Source: Olsenella_K sp051878835 (GTDB lineage Bacteria > Actinomycetota > Coriobacteriia > Coriobacteriales > Atopobiaceae). From it: a DNA stretch of 64,000 nucleotides. Under the pieces are notes generated by a model. That model did no database searches, was not told where the DNA came from, and saw only the letters and a program-made list of their open reading frames with translations. Of this stretch, positions 42,582 through 50,632 are shown piece after piece. Within the stretch, counting starts at the first letter, position 1. Each line of letters starts with the position of its first letter. Where the stretch lies: positions 7,250 through 71,249 of the forward strand of contig JBJEKW010000010.1 of assembly GCA_051878835.1 (NCBI GenBank), read 5' to 3'. The position numbers and the translations under genes are program-made.

Positions 42582-44285
42582 ATGTACGAGGGTGTAAACG
42601 CTTCTGACGGTATCGGCATCGGAGTCGCCCGTGTTGCCGTAGAGCCCGACCTGTCCTTCAAGCCGCACAAGCCTGAGGACCCCGAGGCCGAGAAGGCACG
42701 CTATGCCGCAGCCATCGACAAGTTCATCGCGCAGACCAACGCGCAGATTGAGCGCATGAAGGCCAACGGCCTCGAGAAAGAGGCTGGCATCATGAACGCC
42801 CACATCGAGTTTGCCGAGGATGACGGCATCAAGGACATGGTCACCGGCTCCATCGACGGTGGCATGTGCGCCGAGCAGGGCGTCTCTGACGCATACGACA
42901 TGTACTACAACATGTTCTCCCAGATGGAGGACGAGCTGTTCCGCGAGCGCGCCGCCGACATCGCCGACGTCAAGACCGGCCTTCTGGCCGACCTGCTGGG
43001 TGTCGAGGTCGTCGACCTCTCCACGCTGCCCGAGAACTCCATCGTCGTCGTGCACGAGCTGACGCCGTCCATGACCGCCGACATCGACCGTGACAACGTT
43101 GCAGCCATCGTGACCGAGACCGGCGGCCGCACCTCGCACTCCGCCATCATCGCGCGCGCCCTGGAGATCCCTGCCGTCCTGTCCGTTGCCGACGCAACGA
43201 AGAACATCAAGAACGGCGACATGGTAGTCGTCGACGGCGGCAAGGGCCAGGTCATCGACAACCCGTCCGACGACGAGCTCACCAGCTACCGCGAGCTGGC
43301 AAAGAAGTACGCCGCCGACAAGGCTGCCCTCGAGGCTTTCCGTGGCGAGCCCACGAAGACCGCCGACGGCAAGGAGGTCCTGCTGGTCGCCAACATCGGC
43401 AACCCCAACGACGCCAACGCTGCCATCGAGCACGACGCCGAGGGCGTGGGCCTGTTCCGCTCCGAGTTCCTGTTCATGGACTCGAAGGAGCTCCCCAGCG
43501 AGGACGAGCAGTTCGCTGCCTACCAGAAGGTCGCCCTGGCCATGAAGGGCAAGCCCGTCATCATCCGCACGCTGGACGTGGGCGGCGACAAGGAAATCCC
43601 GTACATGAACATGCAGCATGAGGACAACCCGTTCATGGGCTTCCGTGCTGTGCGCTACTGCCTGAAGAACCCCGACCAGTACAAGGTCCAGCTGCGCGCC
43701 CTGCTGCGCGCCAGCGCCTACGGCGACGTGAAGATCATGATCCCGCTGGTCACCACCGTGGACGAGGTCCGTCAGGTTCGTGCGCTGGTCGAGGAGTGCA
43801 AGAAGGAGCTCGACGCCGAGGGCGTAAAGTACAATCCCGACATCGAGGTAGGCACCATGATCGAGACGCCCTCCGCGTCGCTGATCTCTGACCTGCTGGC
43901 AAAGGAGTGCGACTTCTTCTCTATCGGCACGAACGACCTCATCGGCTACACCATGTGCGCCGACCGTGGCAACGACCGCGTCGCCTACCTGTACAACGTG
44001 TACCAGCCGTCCGTCATCCGCTCGCTGAAGAGCATCATCGAGAACGGTGTCAAGGCCGGCATCATGGTGGGCATGTGCGGCGAGGCCGCGGCTGACCCGC
44101 TGCTGATCCCCGTGCTGCTGTCCTTCGGCCTGACCGAGTTCTCGGTCTCCGCACCCAGCGTCCTGCGCACCCGTCGCACCATCTCGCAGTGGACGATGGA
44201 GGAGGCCGACGCCCTGGTCGAGAAGATCCTGAAGCTCGAGACCTCCGCCGAGGTTCGCGCCGCCCTGCAGGCTGCTGCGAAGTAA
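42582..44285 (+). CDS. ptsI: PTS Enzyme I (phosphoenolpyruvate-protein phosphotransferase)
   Basis: Enzyme I transfers phosphate from phosphoenolpyruvate to HPr. It has 567 residues. The N-terminal swivelling domain carries the active His186 in GGRTSHSAIIARAL. The C-terminal PEP-binding barrel has VGLFRSEFLFMD, VIIRTLDVGGDKEIPYM, GFRAVRYCL, and the catalytic-Cys motif MCGEAAADPLL. The start is the ATG behind GAGGAGGAGC; a frame from 42558 has no support. Its HPr partner is at 484. Confidence 0.96.
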   Translation: MYEGVNASDGIGIGVARVAVEPDLSFKPHKPEDPEAEKARYAAAIDKFIAQTNAQIERMKANGLEKEAGIMNAHIEFAEDDGIKDMVTGSIDGGMCAEQGVSDAYDMYYNMFSQMEDELFRERAADIADVKTGLLADLLGVEVVDLSTLPENSIVVVHELTPSMTADIDRDNVAAIVTETGGRTSHSAIIARALEIPAVLSVADATKNIKNGDMVVVDGGKGQVIDNPSDDELTSYRELAKKYAADKAALEAFRGEPTKTADGKEVLLVANIGNPNDANAAIEHDAEGVGLFRSEFLFMDSKELPSEDEQFAAYQKVALAMKGKPVIIRTLDVGGDKEIPYMNMQHEDNPFMGFRAVRYCLKNPDQYKVQLRALLRASAYGDVKIMIPLVTTVDEVRQVRALVEECKKELDAEGVKYNPDIEVGTMIETPSASLISDLLAKECDFFSIGTNDLIGYTMCADRGNDRVAYLYNVYQPSVIRSLKSIIENGVKAGIMVGMCGEAAADPLLIPVLLSFGLTEFSVSAPSVLRTRRTISQWTMEEADALVEKILKLETSAEVRAALQAAAK

Positions 44286-44360
44286 GCTTTCGCAAGCCTC
44301 GCGGATTGAGGGACGGCACGCAATGAGCAGCCGTTTGTTCGCGTGCACGCATAACAACGA

Positions 44361-44389
44361 GGGCCACTTCCTTATGGAGTGGCCCTTTT
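44361..44389 (+). terminator. terminator of ptsI
   Basis: A 10-bp stem with one G-U pair (44361-44370 with 44376-44385) is followed by TTTT. Confidence 0.88.
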
Positions 44390-44503
44390 CATATGCAAAC
44401 AATGAACGAATAACCAATAAAACAAGCGTCGGCGAGAATTGTCCTTCTTGCCCTATGAAGTGGAAGGCTGCCCTTATCAGAAGGTTGCCCTGATTTGGCA
44501 GCA

Positions 44504-45427
44504 TTATGGATAGATGACGCGCAGGGCGTGGGGCACCACGTCGATGGAGTAGGAGGGGGCCGGCAGGGGCTCACCGTCCACCTGGCAGGGAGGAGCCCCC
44601 TGTGGGAACTCCAGATCCAGATGGTGGATCTTTCGGAAGCGCAGCACGTCGGAGTGCGTGTGGTGGCCTCCGTGAGCCAGCAGGAACAGAAGCAGCGTGT
44701 GCGCCACCGACGGCTGCCGCTCCGAGTAGCACACGTCCAGATGCCCGTCGGTGGGGTCAGCCTGAGGGCACACCCTGAAGCCGCCCCCGTAGGAGGGTCC
44801 GTTCTGCACCGCAAAGACGACGTCCACACCCTCGACGACCTCCCCATCGAAGCTGGCCCTGAAAGGCCAGGACGTCAGGTCGCGGCCAAATATGCGCATG
44901 CCCGACGTGGCAAAGAGGCCCGCGCCCCTCTGGTGGTCGTTCTGGCGCCTGCGCGTGGTGGTGTCCAGGGCAATGGCCGCATCCAGGCCAAACGACAGCG
45001 TCTGGCAGAAGTAGGTGCAGTTGACGCGTCCCAGCTCGATCGTGCGCTCGTGGCCGCCCAGCAGTTGCATGAACGCCTGTGTGGGATTGCCCCTGCGAAC
45101 GCCCAGCGTACGAGCGAAGTCGTTGCCCGAACCCACGGGAACGATGCCCAGGCGGGGTCGTGCGTTCGCGTCCAGCCGCATGAGGCCATTGGCCACCTCG
45201 TGGATGACTCCGTCGCCTCCAACGGCGACCACGGTGTCGTAGCCGACAGCTGCGGCGGCGATGCCAGTGGCGTCTCCCGGACCGCTGGTCAGTTCCATAT
45301 GGCTGGAACGGATGGCCTCGGGGTGCTGCGGCAGCAGCTGTGCCACCACGCGGGCCACCTTCGCCCCGTCTCCGCTGTGCGCCGCGGGGTTTGCCACCAC
45401 AAGAGTGCTGCCTAGCCGCAGGGACAT
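44504..45427 (-). CDS. diacylglycerol/lipid kinase family protein (YegS/DagK-like)
   Basis: This 307-residue protein has the diacylglycerol-kinase catalytic domain. VVANPAAHSGDG lies at the N-terminus, the nucleotide motif is AVGGDGVIHEVANGL, and PVGSGNDFARTLG follows. The C-terminal beta-sandwich has VDGEPLPAP. Such enzymes phosphorylate diacylglycerol or related lipids for phospholipid recycling; the substrate is not certain. AAGGAAG precedes the ATG. It is divergent from the HAD gene at 45.6 kb. Confidence 0.9.
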   Translation of the reverse strand: MSLRLGSTLVVANPAAHSGDGAKVARVVAQLLPQHPEAIRSSHMELTSGPGDATGIAAAAVGYDTVVAVGGDGVIHEVANGLMRLDANARPRLGIVPVGSGNDFARTLGVRRGNPTQAFMQLLGGHERTIELGRVNCTYFCQTLSFGLDAAIALDTTTRRRQNDHQRGAGLFATSGMRIFGRDLTSWPFRASFDGEVVEGVDVVFAVQNGPSYGGGFRVCPQADPTDGHLDVCYSERQPSVAHTLLLFLLAHGGHHTHSDVLRFRKIHHLDLEFPQGAPPCQVDGEPLPAPSYSIDVVPHALRVIYP

Positions 45428-45607
45428 GTGCGCTTCCTTCTGCCTGGCCTTCGTCGGGGGCTAGCCGTGCAACAGAGCTGGTTCTTCTTGCATGCGCCTA
45501 CGAATACCAGCCGCATTCTGGCATCCCGCCCACACGAATCAAGTGTCAAAGCAAGTATAGTTTTGAAGAGGAACGGACCGCTTGCGAACGTCTGGAAGGG
45601 ACCGCAC

Positions 45608-46462
45608 ATGATTCGACTTGCCCTGACCGATTTGGACGAGACGCTAATTCCCTATGGCCAGGGGAGGGCGTCCGACCGCTCCATCGCGGCCATCCGACGC
45701 GTGAATGCCATTCCCGGCCTGGTGGCGGGGCCCATCTCGGGCAGGACCATCGGCATGATGTCGTGGATGTTCGAGCAGAGTGCGGCCGACTGCTTCAGCA
45801 CGGGCATCTTTGTGAATGGGCAGGTCGTGCGACTGCGCGGCGAGGTCATCCTGCGCCAGGCACCCAGCAGGGAGACGCTGGACGCCCTGGCGGACTACCT
45901 GCACGAGGCAGAGGGGGAGGGCGTGGCCCTGACCCTGTACGACGACGAGGTCGAGGGGCGCGAGATTTGCGTGGGCACCACGGTGGAGCAGATGGCCCGC
46001 CACCCGAAGGCGTTCCATGCGTTCCATCTGGCTAGCGATCATGTGCCTGACGGCCTGTTCGTAAAGACGAACATCCACTGCGACCGTCCGCGCCAGCACG
46101 TGGAGCTGCTGCGTGACGACCTGGCGCAGCGCTTCCCCCAGCTGAGCTTCGTGTTTCCCAACCCCACGTCCTCGACCATAGACATCACGCCGGCTGGCGT
46201 CACAAAGATGACCGGCCTGGAGTGCCTGATGGAGCACATGGGCGTCGGCCTGGACGAGGTCTGCGTGTTTGGCGACTCCGAGAACGACCTGGCGGTCATC
46301 GAGGGCGTGCCGAACTCCGTTGCGGTAGCAAACGCCACGCCGCAGGTGGCTGCGGCGGCTCGCTGGCACATCGGCCCTGCTGACCAGGACTCGGTTGCGC
46401 AGGCGTTCGAGGACATCGCGGATGCGGCGCAGGCGGGTGGGCTGCCGGCGTTCATGCGGTGA
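45608..46462 (+). CDS. HAD-superfamily (Cof type) phosphatase
   Basis: This 284-residue predicted phosphatase has the nucleophile motif DLDET (Asp8) in place of the usual DLDGT, then ISGRT. It ends with the Cof-type KMTGLECL and GDSENDLAVIE. Its substrate is unknown. It is a distant relative of the HAD gene at 815. The start at 45608 is chosen for GGAAGGGACC upstream; a longer frame from 45428 overlaps the divergent kinase gene's leader. Confidence 0.87.
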   Translation: MIRLALTDLDETLIPYGQGRASDRSIAAIRRVNAIPGLVAGPISGRTIGMMSWMFEQSAADCFSTGIFVNGQVVRLRGEVILRQAPSRETLDALADYLHEAEGEGVALTLYDDEVEGREICVGTTVEQMARHPKAFHAFHLASDHVPDGLFVKTNIHCDRPRQHVELLRDDLAQRFPQLSFVFPNPTSSTIDITPAGVTKMTGLECLMEHMGVGLDEVCVFGDSENDLAVIEGVPNSVAVANATPQVAAAARWHIGPADQDSVAQAFEDIADAAQAGGLPAFMR

Positions 46463-46504
46463 CGCGCGCTCAGTCATACGATACGAACATTCTATGGGTA
46501 TGGC

Positions 46505-46531
46505 CTCATATATGTATTTTACATATATGAG
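46505..46531. promoter_or_regulatory. perfect AT-rich palindrome upstream of tatA (putative operator)
   Basis: Two 11-bp arms (46505-46515 and 46521-46531, CTCATATATGT and its complement) flank a 5-nt centre, 81 bp before tatA. The ATGT-N5-ACAT core resembles operators of PadR-type regulators, but no regulator gene is adjacent. Confidence 0.65.
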
Positions 46532-46612
46532 AAGTGCTCCTAACCTCTGGTGATGTCAAAGACGGGCGCTCGTTGAAGTCATGGGCGCCGTCCATCCAAG
46601 GAGGTAGCCACT

Positions 46613-46864
46613 ATGAACCCAGAACACTTGCTGATTGCCGCGCTGTTTGCCCTCTTGCTGATCTATGGGCCGAACAACCTGCCAAAGCTGGGCAGCGCTC
46701 TTGGCAAGACCGTGAAGAACGTCCGAGAGGGCATGGACGGAGCGGAAGGCGGCCAGGTGCAGGCGTCGAGTGTTGCCGAGACGGCGGCTAGCACCCCCAA
46801 GGTGCAGGCTACTAGCGAGGTCAGTGCCAAGGCGTCTGACTCCGTCGAAGGGACGAACGAGTAG
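46613..46864 (+). CDS. tatA: twin-arginine translocase protein TatA/TatE
   Basis: This is an 83-residue pore-forming subunit of the Tat system, which exports folded proteins. It has a short N-terminus, one membrane helix (LLIAALFALLLIYGP), the hinge NNLPKLGSALGKTVKN, and an A/S/E-rich disordered tail. The hinge reads YGPNNLP, where the family usually has FGPKKLP. AAGGAGG precedes the ATG. No tatC is nearby. A likely client is the lipoprotein at 27.1 kb with an SRRGFIK motif. Confidence 0.87.
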   Translation: MNPEHLLIAALFALLLIYGPNNLPKLGSALGKTVKNVREGMDGAEGGQVQASSVAETAASTPKVQATSEVSAKASDSVEGTNE

Positions 46865-46884
46865 GCGCCCGCTGGGGTGGGCAC

Positions 46885-46936
46885 CCACTGGAGCAGGTGC
46901 CCTCCTGACTAGGCAACCACTGGAGCAGGTGCCCGT
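46885..46936 (+). repeat. direct repeat with internal dyad after tatA
   Basis: CCACTGGAGCAGGTGCCC occurs twice, 32 bp apart. The first copy also forms a GGGCACC/GGTGCCC hairpin and may end tatA transcription. Confidence 0.6.
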
Positions 46937-47023
46937 TGAGCTATGGCGGGAATCGCCGTGTTCGTTTGGACTTGGAAGTCGACATTCGGACGTGGGTTGT
47001 GATACAGTAATCGAGCTGTACAT

Positions 47024-47099
47024 GCGGCTGTAGTTCAATTGGTAGAGCAGTAGCCTTCCAAGCTACTTGTTGCGGGTTCGAGTCCCGTCGGCCGCTCCA
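47024..47099 (+). tRNA. tRNA-Gly (TCC)
   Basis: The gene is 76 nt with acceptor GCGGCTG/CGGCCGC (one G-U), anticodon loop CTTCCAA and encoded CCA. Confidence 0.96.
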
Positions 47100-47109
47100 T
47101 AAAAGCGCA

Positions 47110-47142
47110 GGTCAGATGCCCTATGGTATCTGACCTTTTTTT
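47110..47142 (+). terminator. terminator of tRNA-Gly
   Basis: An 11-bp stem with one G-U pair and a CTAT loop is followed by seven T residues. Confidence 0.92.
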
Positions 47143-47292
47143 CTTTGCGCAAGCACGGCGTCACAGAATTCCCGCGTTGCCCCGGACTGGTGCCCCATCG
47201 CGGCGCCGCAGAGGGACCGACGAAGGATTGCTCCACCTGCTCCACCACGAAGTTGTCGGGTACGTTGACAAAGCTGCCATAGCAACGGCAAC

Positions 47293-47318
47293 AAAAAAGC
47301 CGAGACAAAGTCCCGGCT
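47293..47318 (-). terminator. terminator of tRNA-Pro
   Basis: On the minus strand AGCCGGGAC pairs with GTCTCGGCT (one mismatch) and is followed by TTTTTT. Confidence 0.88.
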
Positions 47319-47327
47319 CTGAAGATC

Positions 47328-47404
47328 TGGTCGGGGCGACTGGATTCGAACCAGCGACCCTCTGCTCCCAAAGCAGATGCGCTACCAAACTGCGCCACGC
47401 CCCG
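47328..47404 (-). tRNA. tRNA-Pro (TGG)
   Basis: The gene is 77 nt on the minus strand, with acceptor CGGGGCG/CGCCCCG, anticodon loop TTTGGGA and encoded CCA. Confidence 0.96.
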
Positions 47405-47919
47405 TTGCGCTTTGAGAAATGTCTACAAAGCAGTAATTCAATCTAGCCTAACGGGCGCCCAAGTGCAATCACAGAATTGTATCAATTGGCTATACGGCAC
47501 GGAATAATAGATAAACGGTTTATGCAAAAAGAAGCCTTGAGCAGCAATTTCTTGTGCATGATAGAATGATTTCGCATTTGCGACCTCGACGTTAATGGAT
47601 TGTTGCTTCAAGCGCTACTCGCATGACATAAGCACTATGTTTATCCGCGGCGGAAGGGAAGGCTCCTAGCGGTTTTAGCTTGGGAAACGCGACGGACGCA
47701 TCGTCGCGAGGGGCTGTCATGCTGAAAGCTTCGGCTCACAGTGGAGAATGACGGTTTTGCCACTTTCAAAAGATAGAGTTCGCGAAAGGTCTGTTCTTCT
47801 CCACTAATAGTAATTGCAATAGTTATGCTCTTTGTTCTGGATTTGTGCTTTTGGCGCACGAGGCTGCGGCCTCACCTGCGCTTGCGTTTGACATATGTAT
47901 CTGCGTGAAAGGAGTGCCC
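47405..47919 (+). other. long leader/intergenic region before gdhA
   Basis: This 515-bp region is AT-richer than average, with no supported gene. TAGAAT at 47562-47567 is a possible -10, which would give a roughly 350-nt gdhA leader. CGCGACG/CGTCGCG (around 47687-47707) is a perfect 7-bp hairpin. A GTCAT...ATGAC dyad (around 47717-47753) resembles dispersed palindromic repeats of other genomes. A small minus-strand frame here has no binding site and no recognisable product. Confidence 0.4.
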
Positions 47920-49251
47920 ATGTCCTATTCCCAGAGGGTCATCGACTCGCTCAAGGAGCGCTACGCCGATCAGCCCGAGTTCCTGCAGGCAGCTTCCGAG
48001 GTCCTGACCACGCTGCAGCCCGCACTGGACGCTCACCCCGAGTACGAGAAGGCCGGTCTGCTGGAGCGCCTGGTCGAGCCCGAGCGCATCGTGATCTTCC
48101 GTGTGCCCTGGGTGGACGACGAGGGCAAGGTTCAGGTGAACCGCGGTTACCGCATTCAGTTCAACTCGGCCATCGGCCCCTACAAGGGCGGCATTCGCCT
48201 GCACCCCAGCGTGAACCTGTCCATCCTGAAGTTCCTGGGCTTCGAGCAGGTGTTCAAGAACTCCCTGACCACCCTGCCCATGGGCGGCGCAAAGGGCGGC
48301 TCCGACTTTGACCCCAAGGGCAAGTCCGACATGGAGGTCATGCGCTTCTGCCAGTCCTTCATGAGCGAGCTGTTCCGCCACATCGGCCCCGACACCGACG
48401 TCCCCGCTGGTGACATCGGCACCGGCGCGCGCGAGATCGGCTACATGTTTGGCGAGTACAAGAAGCTCACGAACACCTGGGCGTCCGTCCTCACCGGCAA
48501 GGGCCTGCAGTACGGCGGCTCGCTTGCCCGCCCCGAGGCCACCGGCTACGGCGCGGTCTACTTCCTGACCGACATGCTGACCGACAAGGGCAAGGACATC
48601 AAGGACCAGGTCATCGCCGTCTCCGGCTCCGGCAACGTGGCGCAGTACGCGGTGCAGAAGGCCGAGCAGCTGGGTGCCAAGGTCATCACCGTGTCCGACT
48701 CGAACGGCTACGTGTACGACCCCGACGGCATCGACTTCGACACCCTGATCCAGGTGAAGCAGGTCGAGCGCGGCCGCGTGAAGGACTACGCGGAGCGCCG
48801 TCCGAACGCCCAGTACTTCGAGGGCCAGCGCCCTTGGGGCCAGAAGTGCGATGTCGCCATGCCTTGCGCCACCCAGAACGAGCTCGACCTGGACAACGCC
48901 AAGGCCCTGGTGGCCAACGGCTGCAAGTTCGTGGTCGAGGGCGCCAACATGCCCACCACCACCGAGGCAACCGAGTACCTGATGGCCAACGACGTGTACT
49001 TCGCGCCTGGTAAGGCTGCCAACGCGGGTGGCGTAGCAACCTCCGGCCTCGAGATGAGCCAGAACCACGAGCACCTCAGCTGGACCTTTGACGAGGTCGA
49101 CGACAAGCTGCATGGCATCATGGATTCCATCTACAGCGCCGCTTCCAGCGCTGCAAAGGAGTACGGCCACGAGGGCGACCTGGTCTTCGGCGCCAACATC
49201 GCCGGCTTCCTGAAGGTTGCCGAGGCCATGATGGCTCAGGGCATCTGCTAA
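47920..49251 (+). CDS. gdhA: glutamate dehydrogenase (NADP-type)
   Basis: The enzyme interconverts 2-oxoglutarate plus ammonium and glutamate, linking nitrogen and carbon metabolism. It is 443 residues, the usual size for the hexameric bacterial form. It has the FRVPWVDDEGKVQVNRGYR and SAIGPYKGGIRLHPSV segments, the catalytic-lysine motif LPMGGAKGGSDFDPKGKSD, and a Rossmann core AVSGSGNVAQYA. AAAGGAG lies 5 nt upstream of the ATG. It is monocistronic with a strong terminator and a long leader. Confidence 0.97.
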   Translation: MSYSQRVIDSLKERYADQPEFLQAASEVLTTLQPALDAHPEYEKAGLLERLVEPERIVIFRVPWVDDEGKVQVNRGYRIQFNSAIGPYKGGIRLHPSVNLSILKFLGFEQVFKNSLTTLPMGGAKGGSDFDPKGKSDMEVMRFCQSFMSELFRHIGPDTDVPAGDIGTGAREIGYMFGEYKKLTNTWASVLTGKGLQYGGSLARPEATGYGAVYFLTDMLTDKGKDIKDQVIAVSGSGNVAQYAVQKAEQLGAKVITVSDSNGYVYDPDGIDFDTLIQVKQVERGRVKDYAERRPNAQYFEGQRPWGQKCDVAMPCATQNELDLDNAKALVANGCKFVVEGANMPTTTEATEYLMANDVYFAPGKAANAGGVATSGLEMSQNHEHLSWTFDEVDDKLHGIMDSIYSAASSAAKEYGHEGDLVFGANIAGFLKVAEAMMAQGIC

Positions 49252-49391
49252 CAGGATCAACTGCCAGATTCTGTGGCTAGCTGTTCCCAGCCGCTGCGAC
49301 CGGTGGCACAGCGCTGCGGGTAGCACGCCATGCTCTTCAACTGTTGTCACTCTATACTTCGTATGAAAGTGACACAGTTTGCAAGAAGAAC

Positions 49392-49429
49392 AAACCGGGG
49401 TTCCGACATCAGTCGGACCCCGGTTTTTA
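49392..49429 (+). terminator. terminator of gdhA
   Basis: AACCGGGG pairs with CCCCGGTT, extended by an inner stem with a one-base bulge and an ATCA loop. TTTTT follows. Confidence 0.92.
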
Positions 49430-49483
49430 CGTTAGCGTAGATGGGCTGGAGAAGAGAACGGCGACGACGTACCTATTCGAAGG

Positions 49484-49783
49484 TTTTCTGCAGGGGTGGC
49501 AGGTGCGAGTGTGGTGGCACCCGCACCTCGATAGCCTGTCAGAGTTTTCTGCAGGGGTGCCAGGTGCGGGTACGCGCACCTCGGAGGCTTGCGGGGGCAA
49601 GAAATGCACTTCTCGCAAAGGCCCAGGTAGGAGGCCTGCACTGCCGGGACGACGCCCCAATCGGGTCGTCTTTTGTGCAGAGGGCCCAGGTGTGGGTACA
49701 CGCGCCTCGATGGCCTGTCAGAGGTTTCTGCAGGGATGCCAGGCGCGAGTGTGGTGGCACCCGCACCTCGGAGTCCTGCAGGG
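49484..49783. repeat. array of about five degenerate 54-64-bp repeats with internal dyads
   Basis: Units begin near 49484, 49545, 49609, 49671 and 49725. Shared blocks are TTTTCTGCAGGG, GCCAGGTGCG, CGCACCTCG and GCCTGTCAGAG. Most units contain an AGGTGCG...CGCACCT hairpin. Unit 3 has AGGTGTG facing CACGCGCCT, which keeps part of the pairing. The third unit is the most decayed and ends in a terminator-like stem (49648-49670) followed by TTTT. Frames of up to about 190 codons cross the array, but they have no ribosome binding site and merely repeat a short peptide. Confidence 0.75.
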
Positions 49784-50224
49784 TGACTTCTACAGGTCGA
49801 CAGACTCGTGTACTCGTCTATGTTTGCTGCGCATCTCGCACAATCGCGGCGGATGCCCGTACCTTGGTTTGCTGCGCTGGGAGTTCGTTTTCACCTGCGA
49901 GACTGTGCGTTCCGTGCGCTTGCGATAGCTGTAGAAGGCCTAGGGTGCTGTCGCGGCCGGCACGTCGGCTGCACGAAGGCTGCTTTATCGCTGTCGTAGG
50001 CAACTAGGAACCTGCTCGAACGCTGTTGCAGGCTGCTGGGGGCCTGTACGCGCGTAGCCGTAGACTGCTAGCAACCCATTCGAACGCTGCTGCACGCAAC
50101 TAGGAACCTGCGCGAATACCACTGCACGCCGTTGGGACACCGGTTCCACGCCGCATCCCAATCGAGATCCATCGGAACATCGCCGCAACCTAGTCGTCGG
50201 CGCGTTTGCCGACAGTTTCCCATA
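49784..50224. repeat. second degenerate repeat family in the gdhA-carA gap
   Basis: GCAACTAGGAACCTGC occurs at 50000-50015 and 50096-50111. TCGAACGCTG(T/C)TGCA occurs at 50016-50030 and 50080-50094. The remaining sequence shows no gene. A GCCTAAC/GTTAGGC hairpin (50225-50243) follows, and its second arm could instead pair with CTAACT downstream. Confidence 0.6.
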
Positions 50225-50340
50225 GCCTAACGAAAAGTTAGGCCTTCTAACTGGGATTTTGTTCTATGCAAAGCGCTCCATTTCTCGTTCGTGCGGAAAG
50301 TTTTCATTAGAATGGGAACCCGTGAGGCAATGTCTCTGGC

Positions 50341-50376
50341 GAAGTGACGTGCGAAGCGACGTGCGAAGTGATCCCG
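50341..50376 (+). repeat. 12-bp tandem repeat
   Basis: Three head-to-tail units resemble GAAGTGACGTGC; the second has one change and the third is altered after GAAGTGA. It lies in the carA upstream region. Confidence 0.75.
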
Positions 50377-50493
50377 AGTCAAACGTCTTCTGTGGAAGAT
50401 GCGAAGTCGCTGTGGACTTCCAGGACGGTGTCCGTGCTGCGTCGCCGCGTCGACCTGTTGCCTCGCTGGAGTAGCATCCAGACAGCCTTTAAT

Positions 50494-50590
50494 GCGGTAC
50501 AGAGATACCGTCAAGGAGACCGCTTGAGCCTAGGCATGAGGACATCTCAGGGGAGCGCAGACCGCACCGCGGGCTGGTCGCTCCTTTTTT
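50494..50590 (+). promoter_or_regulatory. putative carAB leader attenuator (PyrR-like loop and terminator)
   Basis: A hairpin CGGTA/TACCG with the loop CAGAGA (50495-50510) is followed by TCAAG/CTTGA (50511-50526). Then comes a terminator-like stem GGAGCG/CGCTCC (50552-50584) with TTTTTT. The loop resembles part of the known PyrR-binding consensus (CNGNGAG). Control by UMP/PyrR is inferred and not shown. Confidence 0.5.
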
Positions 50591-50632
50591 CTTAGCCTGG
50601 GTGGGTGGCAGACACAGAGAGGGACGGTGCGT

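Noticed and set aside
44504..46462. The divergent lipid kinase and HAD phosphatase as a dedicated lipid-recycling module
   Set aside because: The HAD protein is of the Cof type, which acts on soluble metabolites, and divergent neighbours alone are weak evidence.
47641..47859. A 72-codon minus-strand frame upstream of gdhA
   Set aside because: It has no ribosome binding site, no recognisable product, and covers hairpin-rich leader sequence.
49344..50007. Two overlapping plus-strand frames across the gdhA-carA repeats
   Set aside because: They start in or before the gdhA terminator, have no ribosome binding site, and consist of the DNA repeats read as a repeated short peptide with abnormal Cys, Trp and Arg content.
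49484..50111. CRISPR array
   Set aside because: The units are degenerate, the conserved parts are scattered along each unit rather than alternating with unique spacers, and no cas genes are present.
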